Shown: positions 1 to 8,686, numbered from the stretch's first letter. The stretch: 64,000 nucleotides of DNA from Formosa sp. Hel1_31_208 (GCF_900104785.1 NZ_LT629733.1:2388501-2452500), one strand, 5' to 3'. Notes: a model not told the origin generated them from the sequence alone. Numbers and translations: made by a program.

Positions 1-2
1 TC

Positions 3-1769
3 AAGAAATGGCTCACCCTTTTCATCCGGTTAATGCTTTTAACGTGTATTATTTTTGCTTTTGCGCAACCCTACAGTTCAGACAAAGATAGTTTTAACAC
101 TAAAAGTGAAACTGTTATTTATTTAGATAATTCGTTCAGTATGCAAGCCACAAGCGCAAATGGCAGTCTACTGAATACAGCGATTCAGGACATTATTGAA
201 ACTATTGATGACAATGAGGATATTTCAATATTCACTAATGATATCAATTATAATAAGACCACTATAAAGGCAATCAAAAACGATTTAATTCAGCTAAAAC
301 ATTCCCCTAATCAATTGGCCTATGATGCCGCTATTTTAAAAGGAAAACAACTATTTTCTGATGATAATAGCACTATTAAAAACTTAGTCTTGATTTCAGA
401 TTTTCAACAGAAAAATGAGGTCATTACAGCAACAAAAGACAGTTTAATCAATTTAAAATTAGTTCAGCTTAAGCCTGCTATCAATGAAAATATTGCCATT
501 GATAGTGTCTTTATCTCAAAAACAACCATTGAAAACATAGAACTTACTGTTACATTAAAAAATCAAGGTAACCCAATTGAAACCTTACCTGTATCCTTAT
601 TCAATAATGATAAGTTGATTGCAAAAACAGCTGTAAATATTATAGATAAAGCAACTACAAACTTCACTATTCCGACAAACACCATCTTTAATGGTAAAAT
701 TATTATTGATGACAGAAATCTCCAATATGACAATACACTTTACTTTAATATTGACCAACGCGAAAAAATAAAGGTATTATCTATTAATGAAGCTGATGAT
801 AACTTTCTGAGTAAAATTTATACAAATGACGAATTTGAATATCAATCATCTGCATTCAACACTTTAAATTATAATACATTAGACCAGCAAAACTTAATTG
901 TTTTAAATGAACTCAAAGACATTCCTAACTCCTTAACTACAGCTTTAAAATCGTTTACAGATAACGGAGGAAGCCTCTTGATAATCCCTTCAGAAGACAT
1001 TGTTCTAAGTGCTTACAATCGAATATTCAACAATTATGGTCTCTCTAGTTTTAGCGCATTAGTATCTTCAGAAAAGAAAATAACAAGTATCAATTTCTCA
1101 CACCCATTACTGCTGAATGTTTTTGATAAACGTGTTAGTAATTTCCAGTATCCTAAATCTAACACCTTCTACTCTAATGCCACAAATTCCGTGCTTTCTA
1201 TACTAGCTTATGAAGATGGTATGTCCTTTTTATCGCAATCTGGAAATGCTTTTAGATTTTCCGCTGCTATAAATACAGATAATTCAAACTTTAAAAACTC
1301 TCCTCTTATTGTTCCAGTGCTCTATAATATTGGAAAACAAAGCTTGAAAGCAGGAGATTTATTTTATACCATTGGGAAAGAAAACGTCATTGATATCGCA
1401 ACACAATTGCAACAAGATGACATTTTAACCCTAGTCAATGGTGATAATTCTGTTATCCCATTGCAAAAGACTTTTGATAACAAAGTTGAATTGATTACTA
1501 ATACTTATCCTGATGTTGCAGGAATTATATCAGTTAAAAATAAAGATGCTTTTTTAAAACATTTAAGTTTTAATTTTGATCGTGATGAAAGTAATCTTGT
1601 GTATTTTGACACCCAGAATATAGACCATACAGCTGTGGATAATTCTGTAGCATCTGCCATCAACCAGATTAAAAGTACTACAAATGTTAACGAACTATGG
1701 AAATGGTTTGTTATTTTTGCTGTGATTTTCTTAATGATAGAAATGCTCATCTTAAAATTTCTGAAATGA
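3..1769 (+). CDS. BatA-like VWA-domain membrane protein (5' end outside window)
   Basis: The reading frame is open from position 3. The codons before the first in-window ATG (33) encode KKWLTLFIRL, the usual end of the N-terminal BatA-type membrane segment, so the true start lies upstream and the gene is cut by the window edge. A VWA-like stretch follows with a MIDAS-type DNSFSM motif (about residues 32-37 from ATG 33). The protein ends in one hydrophobic segment (WKWFVIFAVIFLMIEMLIL) and a short basic tail. Members of this flavobacterial family are membrane proteins related to aerotolerance (Bat) proteins; the exact role is unknown. The stop overlaps the next start by 4 bases (ATGA), indicating translational coupling. 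Confidence 0.85.
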   Translation, partial: KKWLTLFIRLMLLTCIIFAFAQPYSSDKDSFNTKSETVIYLDNSFSMQATSANGSLLNTAIQDIIETIDDNEDISIFTNDINYNKTTIKAIKNDLIQLKHSPNQLAYDAAILKGKQLFSDDNSTIKNLVLISDFQQKNEVITATKDSLINLKLVQLKPAINENIAIDSVFISKTTIENIELTVTLKNQGNPIETLPVSLFNNDKLIAKTAVNIIDKATTNFTIPTNTIFNGKIIIDDRNLQYDNTLYFNIDQREKIKVLSINEADDNFLSKIYTNDEFEYQSSAFNTLNYNTLDQQNLIVLNELKDIPNSLTTALKSFTDNGGSLLIIPSEDIVLSAYNRIFNNYGLSSFSALVSSEKKITSINFSHPLLLNVFDKRVSNFQYPKSNTFYSNATNSVLSILAYEDGMSFLSQSGNAFRFSAAINTDNSNFKNSPLIVPVLYNIGKQSLKAGDLFYTIGKENVIDIATQLQQDDILTLVNGDNSVIPLQKTFDNKVELITNTYPDVAGIISVKNKDAFLKHLSFNFDRDESNLVYFDTQNIDHTAVDNSVASAINQIKSTTNVNELWKWFVIFAVIFLMIEMLILKFLK

Positions 1770-3019
1770 ACGTACTTGTAAAATCTGCCACTATAGTTGA
1801 CCCTAAAAGCGATTTTCACAATCAAACCGTTGATATTCTAATTGAAAAAGGAGTGATTACTCAAATTTCAAAACGAATCCAAAATCCGAAAAATTATAAA
1901 GAAATACAATTGAATAACCTCCATGTATCACAAGGCTGGTTTGACAGTAGTGTAAGTTTTGGCGAACCTGGTTTTGAAGAACGTGAAACTATTGACAATG
2001 GTCTTAAAACAGCAGCGTTTTCAGGATTTACAGCCGTTGCTGTCAATGCAAATACAAATCCTGTTATTGATTCCTATGCGGATATATCATTTTTAAAATC
2101 AAAGGCTATCGGTCATGCCGTTAGTCTTTATCCCTTTGGAGCAGTAACCACTAAGAGTGACGGGGAAGACTTAGCCGAATTATTCGATATGAAAACGGCA
2201 GGGGCAGTTGCTTTTTATGACTACCAAAAACCGATATCAAATCCGAATTTAATGAAATTAGCCTTGCAATACGCAAGTAACTTTAATGGATTAGTATGTT
2301 CGTTTCCGCAAGAATCACGAATAAGTGGATTAGGAGTTATGAATGAGCATATCACAAGTACATCTTTAGGCTTGAAAGGAAATCCTGCTCTTGCCGAAGA
2401 ACTTCAGATTGCAAGAGATCTATTTATCTTAGAGTATACTGAAGGAAAACTTCACATCCCAACGATATCAACCTCAAAATCGGTAGAACTAATACGAGCT
2501 GCGAAAAAGAAAAAATTAGATGTCACCTGCAGTGTTGCAATTCATAATTTAATACTGAATGATAAGGAACTAAGCACTTTTGACACCAATTACAAAGTCT
2601 TACCGCCTCTAAGAACCCAAGCGGATATTGACGGGCTTATTAACGGACTTAAAGACGGAACTATTGACATGGTAACCAGTGACCACAACCCTATAGATAT
2701 TGAGTACAAAAATATTGAGTTCGATCATGCTAAAAATGGAACTATAGGACTAGAAAGTGCTTTTGGAGCATTAAATTCAATATTCACAATTAAAAAAACA
2801 ATTGAGTTTCTTACAAAAGGTAAAACTAGATTTGGCGTAAATACGCATCCTATTGCCATTGGAAGTCAAGCAGATCTGTCACTTTTTAATCCTGATGGAA
2901 TCTATACTTTTTCTAAGAAACATATGCATTCTACATCGAAAAACTCGTCGTTTGATGGTAAGAAATTAAAAGGAACGGTTTATGGGATTATTAGTAATAA
3001 TCACTTAATTATAAAATAA
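1766..3019 (+). CDS. dihydroorotase-like amidohydrolase with degenerate metal site
   Basis: A 417-residue protein of the PyrC/allantoinase amidohydrolase family. I chose ATG 1766 because it overlaps the preceding stop (ATGA) and gives the family's usual N-terminus; an upstream ATG at 1697 would run through the preceding gene. In active enzymes the first metal motif is DxHxHxR. Here residues 60-66 read DSSVSFG, so both histidines are serine (S62, S64), while a later TSDHNP (304-309) keeps its His. By analogy with the non-catalytic PyrC' subunits that support aspartate transcarbamoylase, it is probably inactive as a dihydroorotase. This degenerate form is usual in Flavobacteriaceae, so a second, active PyrC is expected elsewhere. 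Confidence 0.8.
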   Translation: MNVLVKSATIVDPKSDFHNQTVDILIEKGVITQISKRIQNPKNYKEIQLNNLHVSQGWFDSSVSFGEPGFEERETIDNGLKTAAFSGFTAVAVNANTNPVIDSYADISFLKSKAIGHAVSLYPFGAVTTKSDGEDLAELFDMKTAGAVAFYDYQKPISNPNLMKLALQYASNFNGLVCSFPQESRISGLGVMNEHITSTSLGLKGNPALAEELQIARDLFILEYTEGKLHIPTISTSKSVELIRAAKKKKLDVTCSVAIHNLILNDKELSTFDTNYKVLPPLRTQADIDGLINGLKDGTIDMVTSDHNPIDIEYKNIEFDHAKNGTIGLESAFGALNSIFTIKKTIEFLTKGKTRFGVNTHPIAIGSQADLSLFNPDGIYTFSKKHMHSTSKNSSFDGKKLKGTVYGIISNNHLIIK

Positions 3020-3028
3020 TAACTAGAC

Positions 3029-3361
3029 ATGGAAAACAACGCAGCAGAACAAGGCAAAACTTGGGCGATTGTAAGTTATATCACACTTATTGGCACCTTA
3101 GTCGCTTTCTTTATGAATCGTGAAGAACGCAATCCGTTTGTATCCTTTCATGTAAGACAAGCTTTAGGATTAGGTTTAACCTGGTACATCTTCGGATATT
3201 TTATCGGAGGTTTTGACAGTTGGATGATCACCATTTCTTTTTGGGTATTTTTTATGGCCTTATTTTTATATGGAATTCTTGGTGCAGCCACAGGAAAATT
3301 ATATGAAGTTCCGGTTTTAGGGCCTTTTTATCAAAAATTATTTGGAGCAATAGGACAATAA
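3029..3361 (+). CDS. small DUF4870-like integral membrane protein
   Basis: A 110-residue protein with three likely membrane segments (about residues 12-29, 45-60 and 66-88). It has the pattern of the DUF4870/'import component' family: an early AIVSYI segment, a NPFVSFHVRQAL loop, and a glycine-rich last helix. The loop with FHVRQA between helices 1 and 2 is the most conserved part of this family. No enzymatic motif is visible. It starts 9 bases after the dihydroorotase-like gene and ends 3 bases before the esterase gene, so it belongs to the same operon. The molecular function is unknown. Confidence 0.75.
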   Translation: MENNAAEQGKTWAIVSYITLIGTLVAFFMNREERNPFVSFHVRQALGLGLTWYIFGYFIGGFDSWMITISFWVFFMALFLYGILGAATGKLYEVPVLGPFYQKLFGAIGQ

Positions 3362-3364
3362 TAC

Positions 3365-4012
3365 ATGACCACATCTTTATATCATTTAACAAGACCTTCA
3401 TCGTTAAAAGACAATGCACCATTACTTATTATGTGCCATGGTTATGGCAGTGATGAGAATGATTTGTTTTCCTTTGCTCAAGAATTACCCGAAGAGTTGT
3501 TTATCATATCCTTGAGAGCTCCTTACCCAATGCAACCTTTTGGAAATGCTTGGTATGCTATAAATTTCGATGCCCAACAAAACAAATGGAATGATGTCGA
3601 ACAAGCCATTGAGTCTCGTGATAAAATCTCTAATTTTATTGACGAAGCATGCGCTAAATATCCTGTTGACAAGAACAATGTAACACTATTAGGGTTTAGT
3701 CAAGGTACCATTTTAAGTTATGCTGTGGCGCTCACCTATCCTGAAAAAGTAAAAAACATTATCGCACTGAGTGGTTATGTGAGTGAAGATATGCTGCCTA
3801 AAAATCTTAAGAATACTCGTTTTTCCCATTTAGATTTTTATTGTTCACATGGAAGTGTAGACCAAGTTATACCTGTAGATTGGGCTAGAAAAGCCCCTAA
3901 ATTTTTAGACCAATTAAATATCAAACATACCTATTCGGAATTTCCTGTTGGTCATGGTGTTGCTCCTCAAAACTTTTATGAACTCAAGAGTTGGCTGAAA
4001 AAACGGATATAG
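3365..4012 (+). CDS. phospholipase/carboxylesterase family alpha/beta hydrolase
   Basis: A 215-residue cytoplasmic alpha/beta hydrolase of the carboxylesterase/lysophospholipase (YpfH-like) type. The oxyanion region MCHGYGSDENDLFS lies near residues 23-36. The nucleophile elbow is GFSQG (about 118-122), the acid is probably the Asp of SVDQVIP, and the catalytic His is in VGHGVAP near the C-terminus. The length is normal for the family and there is no signal peptide. It is the last intact gene of the operon that begins with the BatA-like gene. The substrate is probably a small ester, but it cannot be read from the sequence. Confidence 0.85.
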   Translation: MTTSLYHLTRPSSLKDNAPLLIMCHGYGSDENDLFSFAQELPEELFIISLRAPYPMQPFGNAWYAINFDAQQNKWNDVEQAIESRDKISNFIDEACAKYPVDKNNVTLLGFSQGTILSYAVALTYPEKVKNIIALSGYVSEDMLPKNLKNTRFSHLDFYCSHGSVDQVIPVDWARKAPKFLDQLNIKHTYSEFPVGHGVAPQNFYELKSWLKKRI

Positions 4013-4053
4013 AAGACTCTTAACATCGTCTTATCCAACTAATCCAAAAGATT

Positions 4054-4581
4054 ATGAATTATCTTCTCAAAGGTGAAGCAGCGCAACGATTGCAGTTCAG
4101 ATTGTTTACAAAAGATGACTTTGACGCATGGCTTCCTCTGTTTGCCCAACCTAATGTAGGTCTGTTTTTAGGTATGCCAGAAGGAATCTCTTAAACTGAA
4201 CAATGCGACTATTGGTTTAAGAAAGTCTTCCATAGGATATGACAATGACCTTGGAGGTATGAACGCGCTCATTTAAAAACAACAGGTGAATTAATTGGAC
4301 AATGCGGCCTCTTAATACAATCTATTGAAGACGAAGAGCGATTAGAGGTAGGGTATTCTATATTACCAAATTACTCGGGAAAAGGAAACGCACAAGAGGC
4401 AGCTATAAAGTGTAAAAACTTTTGTTTTGAACAAGAATACACTAATAATTTGATGTCAATGATGCATATTGATAACATCGGTTCTGAGATTGTTGCCAAA
4501 AAGAATGGTATGTCCTTTGAAAAACAAGTCAAAGAATTTAAAGTGTTTAGTATCAATCGACAATGCTGGTTGAAACAATAA
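4054..4581 (+). pseudogene. decayed GNAT N-acetyltransferase
   Basis: Pieces of a RimJ-type GNAT acetyltransferase are readable in succession but in different frames. From ATG 4054 the frame gives MNYLLKGEAAQRLQFRLF and continues to MPEGIS, then stops (TAA). The match resumes after the stop (TEQCDYWFKKVF), shifts frame near 4240 into YDNDLGGMNALI, shifts again near 4277 into KTTGELIGQCGLL, and ends with VGYSILPNYSGKG...NIGSEIVAKKNGMSFEK before TAA 4581. The GNAT acetyl-CoA signature region and the C-terminal NGM motif are recognisable. One nonsense codon and at least two frameshifts make it a clear pseudogene. It follows the esterase gene on the same strand. Confidence 0.85.
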
Positions 4582-4604
4582 TAAGAAATTATTATTTCAA
4601 ATTA

Positions 4605-5108
4605 TTACTTTTGATACAATATCGATGCGATGACCTTAAACTTCAAATCTTGACGGTCTTCAATGTCATAGGACAATAGCATTTCGCCCCAATAAGTTCC
4701 ATCTGTAAAACTTGAAATAATCCATTTGTGATTGAGCATTCTTACCTGATCAATTAACATCTTATTATCAGTCATAGATGCATAAGGCACCAAAGGATGA
4801 TCTTCGCTATCATAGACATTAAGATTCATTAATTCATCTTTTATAAACGGAACAAATTCTGATATGCGATAACCCCTATTTTCCCAATAGGTCATAGCAT
4901 CATCATTTGTGTCAAATTTAAACATGTACAAATTAGCCACTTGATCATCTCGTATAACTCTAATAGAATCTTTAAGTTGCTCATTTTTCGCTATATAATT
5001 TGTGAGTTTTTGATCATAATCTTCTATAATATTCTTAGAGTTTACGAACTGAAATACCACAAGTAATGCAGTAAAAATAAACAGGTACATAAAAATTCTT
5101 TGTTTCAT
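4605..5108 (-). CDS. conserved hypothetical, membrane-anchored exported protein
   Basis: A 167-residue protein with one N-terminal hydrophobic segment (about residues 5-22, IFMYLFIFTALLVVFQFV) that acts as an uncleaved anchor or signal. A short helical stretch and a soluble periplasmic-type domain follow. I recognise no catalytic motif. It begins 2 bases after the stop of the upstream metallo-hydrolase gene on the same strand, so the two are almost certainly co-transcribed and translationally coupled. Its relation to that enzyme is unknown. Function unassigned. Confidence 0.7.
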   Translation of the reverse strand: MKQRIFMYLFIFTALLVVFQFVNSKNIIEDYDQKLTNYIAKNEQLKDSIRVIRDDQVANLYMFKFDTNDDAMTYWENRGYRISEFVPFIKDELMNLNVYDSEDHPLVPYASMTDNKMLIDQVRMLNHKWIISSFTDGTYWGEMLLSYDIEDRQDLKFKVIASILYQK

Positions 5109-5110
5109 CG

Positions 5111-5872
5111 TTATAGTTCTATTTGTAAGTTATCGTAAGCTAAATAAACGTTCTTCGGCAATGTTTGTTGTACAATATCATGAAATCCTAAATAATGACT
5201 GATATGTGTTAAATAGGCTTTCTCTGGTTGTATCTTATGAATAAATTCTAAAGCTTCTGAAAGATTAAAATGTGAAATGTGTTCTTTTTCACGCAAAGCA
5301 TTAATAACTAACACTTTAACACCTTTGAGCTTTTCTATTTCTTCTGAAGCAACTGTTTTCATATCAGTTAAATACGCAAACTGATTGAACCTAAACCCAA
5401 ATACTTGAAGTTTATGATGGTAGCCATTAATTGGAAGGACTTGCAAGTTTCCGAGGGTAAATGCCTCATTTTTAATCTCATGTTGAATAACACTTGGAAC
5501 CCCTGGATATTTGTTTTCCGTAGTAAAAATATAATTGAAGCGTTTTTCTAATTCCCCAAGTACGCGTTTATGAGCATAAAAAGGGATATCGCCTTGTCGA
5601 AAATAAAACGGACGAATATCATCAAGTCCTGCCGTGTGATCTGCATGCTCGTGTGTGAAAATAACACCATCAATCTTAGTCACTTGGGCTCTTAGCATCT
5701 GTTGCCTAAAATCTGGCCCACAATCGACAACATAGGTAAAATCGTCCCATTCAACTAAAATCGAAACGCGTAAACGCTTGTCTTTTGGATTCTTACTCAA
5801 ACATACAGGGTGATCACTTCCTATAACTGGAATTCCCTGTGATGTACCTGTCCCTAAAAATGTAATTTTCAA
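5111..5872 (-). CDS. MBL-fold metallo-hydrolase (PhnP/RNase Z-like)
   Basis: A 253-residue metallo-beta-lactamase-fold hydrolase. It opens with the family start FLGTGTSQGIPVIG. The metal motif THEHADHTAGLDD (HxHxDH, about residues 75-87) is intact, and later ligands are in YLTDMK and LTHISHYLG. The layout resembles PhnP-type phosphodiesterases and other small cytoplasmic MBL hydrolases. No phn genes are nearby, so a phosphonate role is not supported. It is followed after 2 bases by the 167-residue anchored protein. The divergent gene at 5965 starts about 90 bases away. Confidence 0.85.
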   Translation of the reverse strand: MKITFLGTGTSQGIPVIGSDHPVCLSKNPKDKRLRVSILVEWDDFTYVVDCGPDFRQQMLRAQVTKIDGVIFTHEHADHTAGLDDIRPFYFRQGDIPFYAHKRVLGELEKRFNYIFTTENKYPGVPSVIQHEIKNEAFTLGNLQVLPINGYHHKLQVFGFRFNQFAYLTDMKTVASEEIEKLKGVKVLVINALREKEHISHFNLSEALEFIHKIQPEKAYLTHISHYLGFHDIVQQTLPKNVYLAYDNLQIEL

Positions 5873-5931
5873 TGCATGTTAATTTAAAGCAAAAATAAAA
5901 CTTATTTTTTTAGTTTGACCACCTATTTTAA

Positions 5932-5939
5932 TACCTTTG
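5932..5939 (+). promoter_or_regulatory. Bacteroidota -7 promoter element
   Basis: TACCTTTG matches the Bacteroidota -7 consensus TANNTTTG and lies 25 bases upstream of ATG 5965. A TTTG at 5914-5917 may be the -33 element, but its 14-base spacing is short. Confidence 0.5.
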
Positions 5940-5964
5940 CTGAGTTGACAAAACCCAGACTAAG

Positions 5965-7416
5965 ATGGAAATAACCTTAAAAGGAGATAGAGAGTTTGAT
6001 GCGATTCCTTCATTAAAAACCAAATGTTTACGCATTAACCTCAATGAGAACATCTACGGGACGTTCGCTGAAATTGGTGCTGGGCAAGAAACTGTGCGTC
6101 AATTCTTTAGAGCTGGTGGTGCTTCAGGAACAATAGCGAAAGCTATGTCTGCCTATGATAAGGCCTTTAGTGATGCTATTTATGGTATTGAAGATGATAA
6201 GCGCTATGTAACCGAAGCTCGACTGCGAAAAATGCTTGATCATGAAATTGATCTAGTTGAACAGAGACTCTCTAGAGAAGAACACCCCAACAAAATGTTC
6301 TTCACCTATGCCAATACCGTTGCTACAATTGATTTTGCGAAAAAGTATAAAGGACATGGATGGGTTGGTATTAAATATCAATTAGATCCGAACCAAGGAT
6401 ATAATGAAATCGTATTACACCTTCGTTTTAAGGAAAATGATGCTAGACTACAACAAGAAACATTGGGTATTTTAGGAACAAACCTAATTTATGGTGCGTT
6501 TTATAAATATAACGAACCGAAAAAAATATTACGTTATCTCTATGATCATTTAGATAAAGATCAAATTGAAATTGATACAATTAACTTTGCTGGTCCTGTT
6601 TTTGAAGATGTAGATAATCGTTTAATGAGTTTACAACTAGTGAAAAACGGAATGACAGATGCCGTTATGTTCGCCCCAGATGGCAATAATGTATTACCCG
6701 CACGAGTACTTTACAAAAAAAACATTCTTACACTGCGTGGGAGTTTCAGACCAGTAACCAAAGTAAATATGGATATGTATAAGAAATCTTATGACATGTT
6801 CATTAAAGAAAACAAGGTCGATATTGACAAAACCCAAGTGATTTTCGAAATTACTTTATCTAATCTGAGAGCTGAAGGTGAAATTGACGAGCAAGATTTT
6901 ATGGATCGCGCGAAACTGTTATGCTCCTTAGGACAAACCGTATTGATTTCTAATTTCCAAGAGTATTACAAATTAGTTGAATATTTCTCTCAGTATACAA
7001 AAAGCAGAATGGGTCTAGCTATGGGAGTTAATAACCTGATTGATATTTTTGATGAAAAGTATTATCGCCATTTAAGTGGTGGAATATTAGAAGCCTTTGG
7101 TAAATTATTCTTTAAAGATTTAAGGGTATATCTATATCCAATGCAGAATGAGGATGGATCTGTGACAGATAGCGAGAACTTAAAAGTTCACCCGAGAATG
7201 AAAGAACTCTATAAATTCTTTAAATACAATGGAAAAGTAGTTGATATCACCGAATATGATGATTCGATACTCTCGGTATTCTCTAGAAAAGTCTTAAAGA
7301 TGATTGCTAATGGTGAAGATGGTTGGGAATCGATGTTACCAGAAGGTGTTGCAAAACTGATTAAAGAGAAAAGCCTCTTCGGATGTGAAACTGAACAGGT
7401 ACATTTAAAAGATTAA
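5965..7416 (+). CDS. large conserved protein of unknown function
   Basis: A 483-residue soluble protein with no signal peptide or membrane segment. I recognise it as a highly conserved flavobacterial family that is sometimes labelled nicotinate-nucleotide adenylyltransferase. That label is not supported here: there is no HxGH or SxTxxR-type nucleotidyltransferase motif. Visible blocks include EIGAGQETVRQFFRAGGASG near residues 36-55, GHGWVGIKYQ near 132-141, and MGLAMGVNNLIDIFDEKYYR near 351-370. The gene has its own promoter and a strong terminator, so it is monocistronic. The conservation suggests a housekeeping role. Function unknown. Confidence 0.8.
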   Translation: MEITLKGDREFDAIPSLKTKCLRINLNENIYGTFAEIGAGQETVRQFFRAGGASGTIAKAMSAYDKAFSDAIYGIEDDKRYVTEARLRKMLDHEIDLVEQRLSREEHPNKMFFTYANTVATIDFAKKYKGHGWVGIKYQLDPNQGYNEIVLHLRFKENDARLQQETLGILGTNLIYGAFYKYNEPKKILRYLYDHLDKDQIEIDTINFAGPVFEDVDNRLMSLQLVKNGMTDAVMFAPDGNNVLPARVLYKKNILTLRGSFRPVTKVNMDMYKKSYDMFIKENKVDIDKTQVIFEITLSNLRAEGEIDEQDFMDRAKLLCSLGQTVLISNFQEYYKLVEYFSQYTKSRMGLAMGVNNLIDIFDEKYYRHLSGGILEAFGKLFFKDLRVYLYPMQNEDGSVTDSENLKVHPRMKELYKFFKYNGKVVDITEYDDSILSVFSRKVLKMIANGEDGWESMLPEGVAKLIKEKSLFGCETEQVHLKD

Positions 7417-7429
7417 GTATTATAAAATC

Positions 7430-7460
7430 AAAAAAACCGCGCCATATGATGCGGTTTTTT
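7430..7460 (+). terminator. rho-independent terminator
   Basis: Hairpin with stem AAAAAACCGC paired to GCGGTTTTTT around a short AT-rich loop, ending in a T run. It follows the 483-residue orphan by 14 bases and could also serve the convergent bcp gene. Confidence 0.85.
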
Positions 7461-7505
7461 TATAAAACATATCTTCAAAATAGGCTTATTATTTATCAAT
7501 AGCTA

Positions 7506-7961
7506 TCACTCAGTAAGTATTTGAGCTGTATGCGCTTTTGTTTTTACCTTAGTTATTACCTCTTCAATAATGCTGTTTTCATCAATAATAAAAGTTGTTC
7601 TGTGAATACCGTCGTATTCTTTTCCCATAAATTTCTTCGGTCCCCAGACACCAAATGCTTCTATCATAGCCTTGTCTTCATCTGCTAATAGCGGATATTG
7701 AAATCCGTATTTGTTTTTAAAATTAGCTTGACGTTTTGCACTATCGGCACTTACACCTAATATCTCATAGCCTTGTGCTTGAAAACGCTCATAGTTGTCA
7801 TTTAAATTACATGCCTCTGCTGTACAACCAGGGGTACTTGCCTTAGGATAAAAGAAAATAACCAGTTTTTTTCCCTTGTAATCTGCTAAAGAAATAGTGT
7901 TTCCTTGTTCATCTTTTGCTGAAAAATTTGGAGCTTGGTCTCCTGCTTTTAATTGTGTCAT
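7506..7961 (-). CDS. bcp: thioredoxin-dependent thiol peroxidase (BCP-type peroxiredoxin)
   Basis: A 151-residue peroxiredoxin of the BCP/PrxQ class, which reduces hydroperoxides in the cytoplasm using thioredoxin. The catalytic motif STPGCTAEAC contains the peroxidatic Cys46 and, five residues on, the resolving Cys51 typical of atypical 2-Cys BCP enzymes. The N-terminal LKAGDQAPNFSAKD and the GVSADS segment are also characteristic, and the length is normal. It is divergent from nth, with about 35 bases between the two ATGs, so they share a short regulatory region. Confidence 0.93.
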   Translation of the reverse strand: MTQLKAGDQAPNFSAKDEQGNTISLADYKGKKLVIFFYPKASTPGCTAEACNLNDNYERFQAQGYEILGVSADSAKRQANFKNKYGFQYPLLADEDKAMIEAFGVWGPKKFMGKEYDGIHRTTFIIDENSIIEEVITKVKTKAHTAQILTE

Positions 7962-7967
7962 AATTGC

Positions 7968-7975
7968 TAACTTTG
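7968..7975 (+). promoter_or_regulatory. -7 promoter element of nth
   Basis: TAACTTTG fits TANNTTTG. It lies downstream of an in-frame ATG at 7964 and 21 bases before ATG 7997, so a transcript starting here can only use the 7997 start. This decides the nth start codon. Confidence 0.55.
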
Positions 7976-7996
7976 ATTTCTGTAAAAATACGACTT

Positions 7997-8686
7997 ATGA
8001 CTAAGCAAGAAAAGGTAGAATTTGTTATTAATACGTTAAAAACCTTATATCCTGAGATACCAATTCCTTTAGATCACAAAGACCCATATACCTTGCTTAT
8101 TGCAGTGTTGTTATCGGCACAAAGCACCGATGTACGCGTTAATCAAATTACACCATTATTATTTGAAAAAGCCGACAATCCTTATGATATGATAAAACTT
8201 TCTGTAGAGGATATTCGGGAGATAATAAAACCTGTGGGGCTCTCACCTATGAAGAGTAAAGGAATTTATGGATTGTCCCATATTTTAATTGATAAGCACG
8301 ATGGAAAAGTGCCTCAGACTTATGAAGACTTAGAAGCACTTCCTGCTGTTGGTCATAAAACGGCTGCGGTGGTATTATCACAGGCATTCGGTTTTCCAGC
8401 TTTTCCAGTTGATACGCACATTCACAGATTAATGTACCGATGGAATCTCAGTAATGGTAAAAACGTCGTGCAAACTGAAAAAGATGCCAAACGACTATTT
8501 CCAAAAGAAATATGGAACGATTTACATCTTCAAATTATTTGGTACGGCCGAGAATACTCTCCAGCACGTGGTTGGGATTTAGAAAAAGATATTATTACTA
8601 AAACTATTGGCAGAGCAACAGTCTTAAAAGAGTACTACAAAAAAAAAGTCCTGAAGACTAACGATTCAGGACTTTTTCAAATTTAG
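7997..8686 (+). CDS. nth: endonuclease III-like DNA glycosylase lacking the Fe-S cluster
   Basis: A 229-residue HhH-GPD glycosylase for oxidised pyrimidines in base-excision repair. The helix-hairpin-helix LPAVGHKTAAVVL carries the Schiff-base Lys121, and the catalytic Asp139 lies in FPVDTHIHRL. Canonical Nth ends with a C-x6-C-x2-C-x5-C [4Fe-4S] loop. Here that region reads YGREYSPARGWDLEKDI, and the whole protein has no cysteine. I used ATG 7997 because the promoter motif lies downstream of ATG 7964. The last codons (VLKTNDSGLFQI) are encoded within the transcription terminator hairpin. The tail overlaps a convergent micro-gene by 4 bases. Confidence 0.9.
   Translation: MTKQEKVEFVINTLKTLYPEIPIPLDHKDPYTLLIAVLLSAQSTDVRVNQITPLLFEKADNPYDMIKLSVEDIREIIKPVGLSPMKSKGIYGLSHILIDKHDGKVPQTYEDLEALPAVGHKTAAVVLSQAFGFPAFPVDTHIHRLMYRWNLSNGKNVVQTEKDAKRLFPKEIWNDLHLQIIWYGREYSPARGWDLEKDIITKTIGRATVLKEYYKKKVLKTNDSGLFQI
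8643..8677. terminator. terminator hairpin inside the 3' end of nth
   Basis: AGTCCTGAA (8647-8655) pairs perfectly with TTCAGGACT (8665-8673). The stem is flanked by an A run and a T run, so it can terminate in both directions. It lies wholly upstream of the nth stop codon (8684-8686). Confidence 0.75.

Noticed and set aside
1505..1825. 106-residue minus-strand frame
   Set aside because: Antisense to the BatA-like gene end and dihydroorotase-like start, with no protein-like features; shadow frame.
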